Position numbers and translations under genes: made by a program | Part shown: piece by piece, positions 1 through 6,800 of the stretch | Layout: each line of letters opens with the position of its first letter | Numbering within the stretch: the stretch's first letter is position 1 | Assembly: GCA_900617975.1 (NCBI GenBank) | Contig: UZAE01001851.1 | Coordinates: forward strand, 1-11,278 | Reading direction: 5' to 3' | DNA: 11,278 nucleotides | Origin: Rodentolepis nana | Lineage: Eukaryota > Platyhelminthes > Cestoda > Cyclophyllidea > Hymenolepididae | The notes under the pieces: model-generated | The model's database searches: none | Seen by the model: the letters and a program-made list of their open reading frames with translations, nothing else | Told to the model about the DNA's origin: nothing

Positions 1-285
1 CCCCCCGAGTTCTCAAGGACACGTCATTTATACAGCCAAATAGTTGTAAATCATACATTTCACTATGAAGCAATCTAGTCAAGACTCATTCTCGATGGGT
101 CGCTTGAGTCTTTACACTAAAATTAATACCTTGCTTAAATCTCGTATTTACGAGGCGACCGTAACCCTTATTTAAGTCATAATCATAATCTCTTTACAAC
201 CTTGTTAATTCATAGGCAATTAGCTTTCCACAAAATACAACACATTAAAATATGCATTCATTTTTATTAGAAATATAAAGATTAC
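1..285 (-). other. Start of the intron after HTT exon 22
   Basis: A+T-rich sequence following the GTAATC donor in gene orientation. I see no acceptor followed by a huntingtin-like block, and stops are dense in all minus-strand frames. It starts with a short C-run at positions 1-6. Confidence 0.6.
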
Positions 286-858
286 CTGCTTGCAGGCACC
301 CAATGAGCCATAGGAACTCTTCTCTCGTAGTAAAGAGATTACTACATAAAACAGCAGACTTAACCACAGCAGTTAGAACAGCCAACGACGGCAGTGCACA
401 TTCTCCATGCGATTGCAAGACAGATCCCGTCTCTGAAGGAGCGATTTCAGTTAATTTATCCGAGTTTTCCAACTCAGCTTTAGGGATATCTGACAAGGAG
501 GTATCTCTCTTTTCAATGGGAGAAAGAACGCCGGTTAGAAGAATTGCATCTCCAAACGCAAGGGGGAGATGATTCTCTGAATCACCTTGACCACTAGAAG
601 TTATGATTTTCGAACCGCGCTTAAATAATTGCATGAATTTATTGCGCTGTGAATTTTGTGGCGAAGTAATAGCAGAAAGTCTTGAACTAATTGAAGCTGA
701 CTTCTGATTGGTGATGTTCAAGGTGGAAGTACTGGTACTAAGAGATTCAGTGACACGAGAGAGAAAGAGCTCTTCAAAGGGTCGGAGCCAAGCGTGGTGA
801 ACAAGACGCAGAGATTGTAGGCAGGAAATAATTGTGTCAGGTTCGAAGCCTGCGGGTT
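286..858 (-). CDS. HTT: HTT exon 22: C-HEAT block with long insert (last exon in window)
   Basis: 573 nt, phase 1 in and phase 1 out. The acceptor is TTTCCTTCCCTCATTATAG and the donor is GCAG|GTAATC. Alternative same-phase acceptors exist at 920-919 and near 850. It begins with IISCLQSLRLVHHAWLRPF, matching human IHSCSQFLLELYSRWILPS. It ends with AVVKSAVLCSNLFTTREEF, matching [21 protein letters not shown]. About 115 mostly polar, Ser/Thr-rich residues (SLSTSTSTLNITNQ onwards) separate these two helices, where human has fewer than 20. The final donor shows the gene continues beyond the window. Confidence 0.92.
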
Positions 859-3800
859 CTATAATGAGGGAAGGAAACTCGATCAGTATGCACGGTAGAG
901 ACGGAATTAGAAACACCCCTGGACTTTACTAATCTAAAAAGCCACCAATTTTTACATTAAAGGTCACTCAATGAATATAGAAATGGATATTCTGATACAT
1001 CTATGAATTGTTACATCAGTATACATGACTAAAAATATTATAGCAGCGGCGTATTGGTCCAAATACTACTATTTAGGCTGTGCAGATTACATCGAAATTG
1101 GGAATAAAATCAAGGATAGAGCAAGCCAAATATGTGAGGACCATGTTTAAAATAGCCCAAACCAATTTAAACGGGAAATAAATAAGTACACAAAATGCAA
1201 ATGACAAAATCACAATCTCAATGGATCTGATTTGAAGTAAAACGAGATTTGATTTGGAGAATCCATATTTCCACAGTGTATTTGCATTGATGGCAGGCAA
1301 TAAAGTGCAATGTTATTAATGAAAACAATAATTGCTAATATACACTCAGTAATTGAAATTTCAAAAATACCTTTGCAATAAACATTAAAAGTGAAATCAT
1401 AGGTTTGTTTGGTTGGACAAAAATGTTCATTATAAATAGCTTAGCGAACCTTCAAGTACATTCGTCACTATGACACCAACAGCCGTAACACTTGTAAGGA
1501 CGTGGCACGAAACTTCTATTTTCCTATTCAAAAATCAATCAAACCGAGAATATCTAAATGTTTATCCGTGGTTTCACTAGTGTTCTCAGAAGCTATTTAA
1601 TACTTTTGGTCTTGCTTATTACCCGAGTAGTAAATTCGGCCCGGTAAAGCGATACGAAATAGGTAAAATGGCAGCACATCAAATCAGTTGAAGTACCCGG
1701 TGAATGTAGCATCCATTTGACTAAACATCCAATAGGAACTTGATTCGCTGGCGAATCCAAATCTGCTGGGTGTTCCAAGTCAATGTTGGCAGAAAGCCAC
1801 GATAGAGAACCCTCAGAATTTCCTGCATCGTATCCAATTACACCAAGAGTTGGAGAAATGTCGTAGAACCATGAACGGGTCTCCTGATCCAAACATCCCA
1901 TAACATGGCTTATTCGACAACCAATTCTAATGCATAAAGGAAAATAAATTTGCTACTGAGACTTGATGAGGAGGAAGAGTTTTAAGGAATCGCTGATTTA
2001 CTTAGTATGCATGAACTGGGGTGGCAATGACAAACGGGGTTGATGAATTGGTGAGCTATTCAAGGGATCCCCAGGTTTCGGGCGATGTGCAGCGTTAAGA
2101 AGAAGACGAGTTAATGTATTGAGGCATATAACTCGGCAGTGATTTTCTTCCACCTGTTCCTATGGCACAAACGAAGAAGAATTAGTGATAGTATGGTCTA
2201 CTTAACTAAAGTTATGTAAACTTCGCGTTCTCACCTCTTTACTATTAAGAAAAGGATTATCTTCGTCCTCTAGGGAAGATGATAAAGATAGGGATAACGG
2301 TTGAGGAGAGCACATAGTAAGAAGAGCAGTCCAAGATGACTCAAACATGGTTTTATCTAACCACCCTAGAGAGAGGAGCCAAGCAGAGGCTTCTGCCAAT
2401 ACATCTTTGTCCATTTCGGCAACTCGGTCAGGACTCCATTGAAGAATACCATTTGAGGCAATGCCGCTTTGAACAGAATCGGGGATTTGATCGATATCAG
2501 CCGACTCGCAAAATGCATTTGGTTGGCGAAGAGTAGGAAGAATATCATGTCGTCTACAAAGGGCTAAAGTACAAGGGAGTATGAAAAAGTTCTGCTAAAA
2601 ATTGAGGGTCTAAATCTGCATATGCTTATAATATTAGGCATAAGTAAAACAATGTCCAAGAGTTTTACAAGTTGATATGGGTAAGCGTATTTTGCGATTG
2701 TAATTATTAGCTATTTAAAATAAAATATCTGTCCTAATTTGCTGATCGTTGATATTTATAGAAGCTTCGTTCTACCAACACATTTAAACTAAATTTTGTA
2801 TTTTAAAAATGTTCTCTGCAACAGCACCATAATAATAAGTCCCTGGTATATTCAATTAGCGACGGAAGAATAATGTTCCAAAGCATCCTTATTAAAAACA
2901 TTTATACAATCTTATATATGGGTAATGAGGGTATGCGATAGACTTGCCTCCACGTGGTGCACCATGGGCAACGTAAACTAATACGGCAAAAAGTCTATTA
3001 ACCGGCAGTTGACTTCTCACTTCAAACTACCATGACCCCGTTGTATATCATATTGGACCTCTTTCACAGTACTCACCTTACCTTTCCTCTGCCTTTGTGT
3101 CTGTCTGTCTTTTTTACATTTGTGAATCATTACTCTGCCACCCCCTATCGAGTTTTTGTCACCCTGATGTTCCTCCTCCTCTCTGTGAAGCCCGAACCCA
3201 GTTAAAGGGCCAATGATAACTATCAAAACGCAACCAAAAAGGTACAAAGATTCCCTTTTCAAGTGTAGTTGGAAAATTTTATCCTGTTTGTAATCACGCG
3301 TAAGTTGGATGGCCCTAACCTATGAGGGACAAAAGAAGTGCATATTATAAGGAGGCAGCATGTGCTTACAAATCAAGAAAGCTGAAAACTGCGTAGATAA
3401 ATGTGTAGATCCCATTCCATGAGCATTGGAGTATAGTTTGCCGAGAGGACATAGACGACAAAGTCCAAACACACTTGTCAGAGCAACTCGACTTCTCTCA
3501 TGTCCATCACCAACAGCACCGCAACCACCTCCAGTTGACCCAGCATTTGCAGCAAAGCTATTCAGTACTTCCGTGAAACGGGTTAAAGAGTAAGCGTTGG
3601 TACTGTCCCGAAAAATTCCCGGTTGTTTTGGAACTAGAAGTCCTCGCAAACGATAAAGAAGTTGATCGGCTGAATGCGATGTTCTACATGGCACTAGTGT
3701 ATTGGGTTTTGAGAGGGAGGCTAGACAATAAATGTAAGATTCAGCACAAAAGATAGCTATCATCACTTGTAGTTTAAACTAAGCTAACCGGCAATGTTCA

Positions 3801-6800
3801 AAGTTTCAGCGAATTGAATGAATGTTTCCAGATTAAGTTTTACAAAGTCTTGAATTTTGTCACTAGCTGAGGCTATGAGAACAATAGCTAATCGGAGCGT
3901 GAGCAAAGGAAGATCAAGATTAATCAGAAGAGGGACGCCTGTTTCTTCAGTTACGTTCCGAATGAAGATCTAGAAAAAAATGGAGAAAGAGAGCTTGATA
4001 GTCTACAGAAAGTACCTATATTAACAGGTAGATGGAGCAAAAAAACAATCTTTAGGCATAAAATTAGCTATAGCAAGAGTGTAACAAAAATCAGCAAGAG
4101 CAAACAAACGCTGACTTTTATTAGCATTAGTTGATTAAATTTTATCACAAAAAATATAATATTAACAAACACCGGTAGAAAAAGAGACGAACAATCGCAA
4201 GCCCAAACGTGGCAGGCCACTTTTGGACAAAATAGAGTGACCAAACTGACCTGCACAAGTGTTTGCAGAAGGACTGTCATTACTTCAATTTCCTCATCAG
4301 ACGGTGTTGATGGAAGGGGTAGGCGTGTAGAAAGTACGAGGAAATCTACTGTTGCCGCTGCCAAACCAACAAACTGTCTCTGATTTATTGAATCTAGAAG
4401 TAACAGGGTAAGTCACAACTACTTCCAAGCGAAAAGTAAATTGCACTAAAGAAACTCTAAAACATACCCATTGCATTTTGTACCTGATTTAATGAACTAA
4501 GCTTTTGGAAAAGTAGTTCTTTCCTATAGATTCAGAAATGAGATAGAGAGTGAAAGACTTTTTAGTCTGTTGAAAATTGTAATCCTATACATTTCCACTT
4601 ACCCTTTTTGCCAGAGTGAATCAGTTTTAAATGCTTCAGATGCATCAGGACTAAAACTTTTCATGGTGGTCACGAATCCGAGACGAATCACATGTTGGAG
4701 GAATCTAGGTGGAAGATCTGCCGGCAGTTCAAAATATGGATTTGACTGAAATAATTTAGCCGCCAATCGGCCACCGTCTTTGTAGTAAACATTTAATGCA
4801 TTACTTAGATAAGTTTCAGCCATATCATTCGCTGAAGAACTTTGAGGTTCCTCCTTGAAAACATTCTTGCTTAACCGATTGGATATTTTGCCTAGGGTTT
4901 TCGGTAATTCAGTTGTGAAGAAGGTTCTGAAAGCTTTTGAAGAGTCAAGCGATTTAAGGAAGGAATCCAAATCCTCTGGAAGTTCATCTAGCTACAGAAT
5001 GGAAAATTGGGTTTCAAGATACACAAATACGCGATGAAATAAGGAGTATGTTCAAAACGGACTTTCAAATTCTCAACTCCCGTTAGGCAGTTAAGTAAGG
5101 CAAACTCAAGCTCCTTGCGAATAGCGGGCAGGCCAAATAAAGGATTCTTGGGTCTAATGTCAAACCATTCTTTGAACGATGCTGTCAGGTCGAGGAGAAA
5201 GTATTTCAAACTATCCAGCTCCCATCCTTGATCAATAAAATTGGATATTAGTAGAAGTAAAATTCTCAGAGTTTTGAGCTGAGAAAGAGCATGGGAAGGG
5301 ACCTGCAAGAAATATTTTTGAATTACTTTATTTGACGTAAAGTAATTACACAATACCATCTTAGTATTAGAAAACGAGTGACTTACGACGGCAGTCTCAA
5401 ATCGAGAAACAGTCGTAGAAATAATCTTCTTAAGGAGTTCAAGACGTTGCTTGGTATCATCAATTGAAAGGATCAAACCACTCAACTCGGAAGATTTCAT
5501 TAAATCCAGCAAATCTATATCGGAGGGGAGATGCGTGAAGCCGTGCTTTTTGATTCTACTGTGGAATAGAAAGGTGACTTTTCGAACACAGACGCTATTA
5601 CGGTGGTACGGAGTGAGTTGAATGCGACTTTCAACTGGAGTTTGAAACAGTTCAGCGCGAAGTTGATACCAGAGAATTGCAACAAGCGGCTTGAACCGTC
5701 CGTAAGTTGAAAATATAGCATCCAGATGCTCGATCTAGAAGGAACAAAGATATTTAAAATGTTCAAAAGACAAATAGTAGGAATAAAAGGATATAGAGAA
5801 ACTCACTTTTTCTATGGGAATACCAGTGACTGTAAGTGCATCTAAAAGGCATAATACATGACATGCAAAACTCGTGTGTGTGTGTGTGTGCGTGTGACAT
5901 GGGCTTTCTGCTGTATTTAAATAAGCACTTACGTAATCGAACAAGCGCTAAAATGTCCAGTTGGAATGCCAGCAATAGTTGTCCTAGGAATGTGCCAGGC
6001 TGGCTCTCAGTTGAACTCACGAAAATATCATCTAGAGAGCTCGTAAGGTGATCCAGTATGGATTCACTGATGATGGCAAGATAATCTAATAAATGCCTAT
6101 GAAAACACCAAATGATTGGGTATCATGTTGCCTGACCAAAAAGTATGTAGAATAGAAAAAAACTCAAATTACTCAAAGAGGACTGCGCGCGGATCAGATT
6201 GTCCGCATTTCCCGAAATCACGAAGGGCTGGTAGGAGACTTGATGGTTGTTTCATGGCCACCAGGAGGAGGAATCGAAGACACACGAATTTGCATGCCAT
6301 CAAGCGTTGGAGTTGTTGCGACGACTAATTCAATGAAAGGATTCAAATAAAAATCTCAAGGGATGAAGCAAGAAAATCAATACCCTGGAATATATCAGCA
6401 CTTGGTAACATTATGAAATATTTATAGCTAATCGTTGACATAATTGGATCATCGGCACAAAGATCGAGCTTTACTCCAACATATCTAAAAGGAATCTCTT
6501 TAAGCTATTTATCGATTTCCATTATATTTTTCTCAATTTTGTAAATGGAGATTTAGTAGACCCCTTCTTTATTTTACTTGATTGGAATCAATGCTTCATC
6601 AGTGTTCCCTAAGATGTAGGTGTTTTATTGAAAACTCAGGTAGTACATAACCTTTGGTAATAACAACTTTGAAATAGATTTAGTTGCCCTACAACAAATT
6701 ATGATATGAACACGCACGCACGCACACACACATCTTGAAAAGAACTTTCGACCTCCAATCCCAGATTTAAAAATGGTATTCCAAAACCTCCCGGGTGAGA

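Noticed and set aside
303..572. 89-codon plus-strand frame
   Set aside because: It is antisense to HTT exon 22, whose minus-strand frame has clear homology at both ends.
840..860. tRNA-like B box (GGTTCGAAGCC)
   Set aside because: There is no A box or cloverleaf around it, and it lies within the coding part and acceptor of HTT exon 22.
1073..1300. 75-codon hydrophobic frame on the minus strand
   Set aside because: It lies in an intron, shows no recognisable family or splice connection, and its composition fits A+T-rich chance translation.
2931..3262. Minus-strand frame of 81 codons overlapping repeat copy 1
   Set aside because: It runs through the transposon-like repeat, has simple charged composition, and has no equivalent frame in the second copy.
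6343..6384. Exon candidate starting at 6384 (GIDFLASSLEIFI) in phase after exon 8, suggesting the gene is broken by stop codons
   Set aside because: It matches the phase and loosely resembles the human LWISGILAILRVLI segment, but it runs into TGA at 6345-6343 and TAG at 6327-6325. The acceptor just before 6324 gives an open, phase-correct exon with better homology (FVCLRFLLL), so there is no need to invoke a pseudogene.
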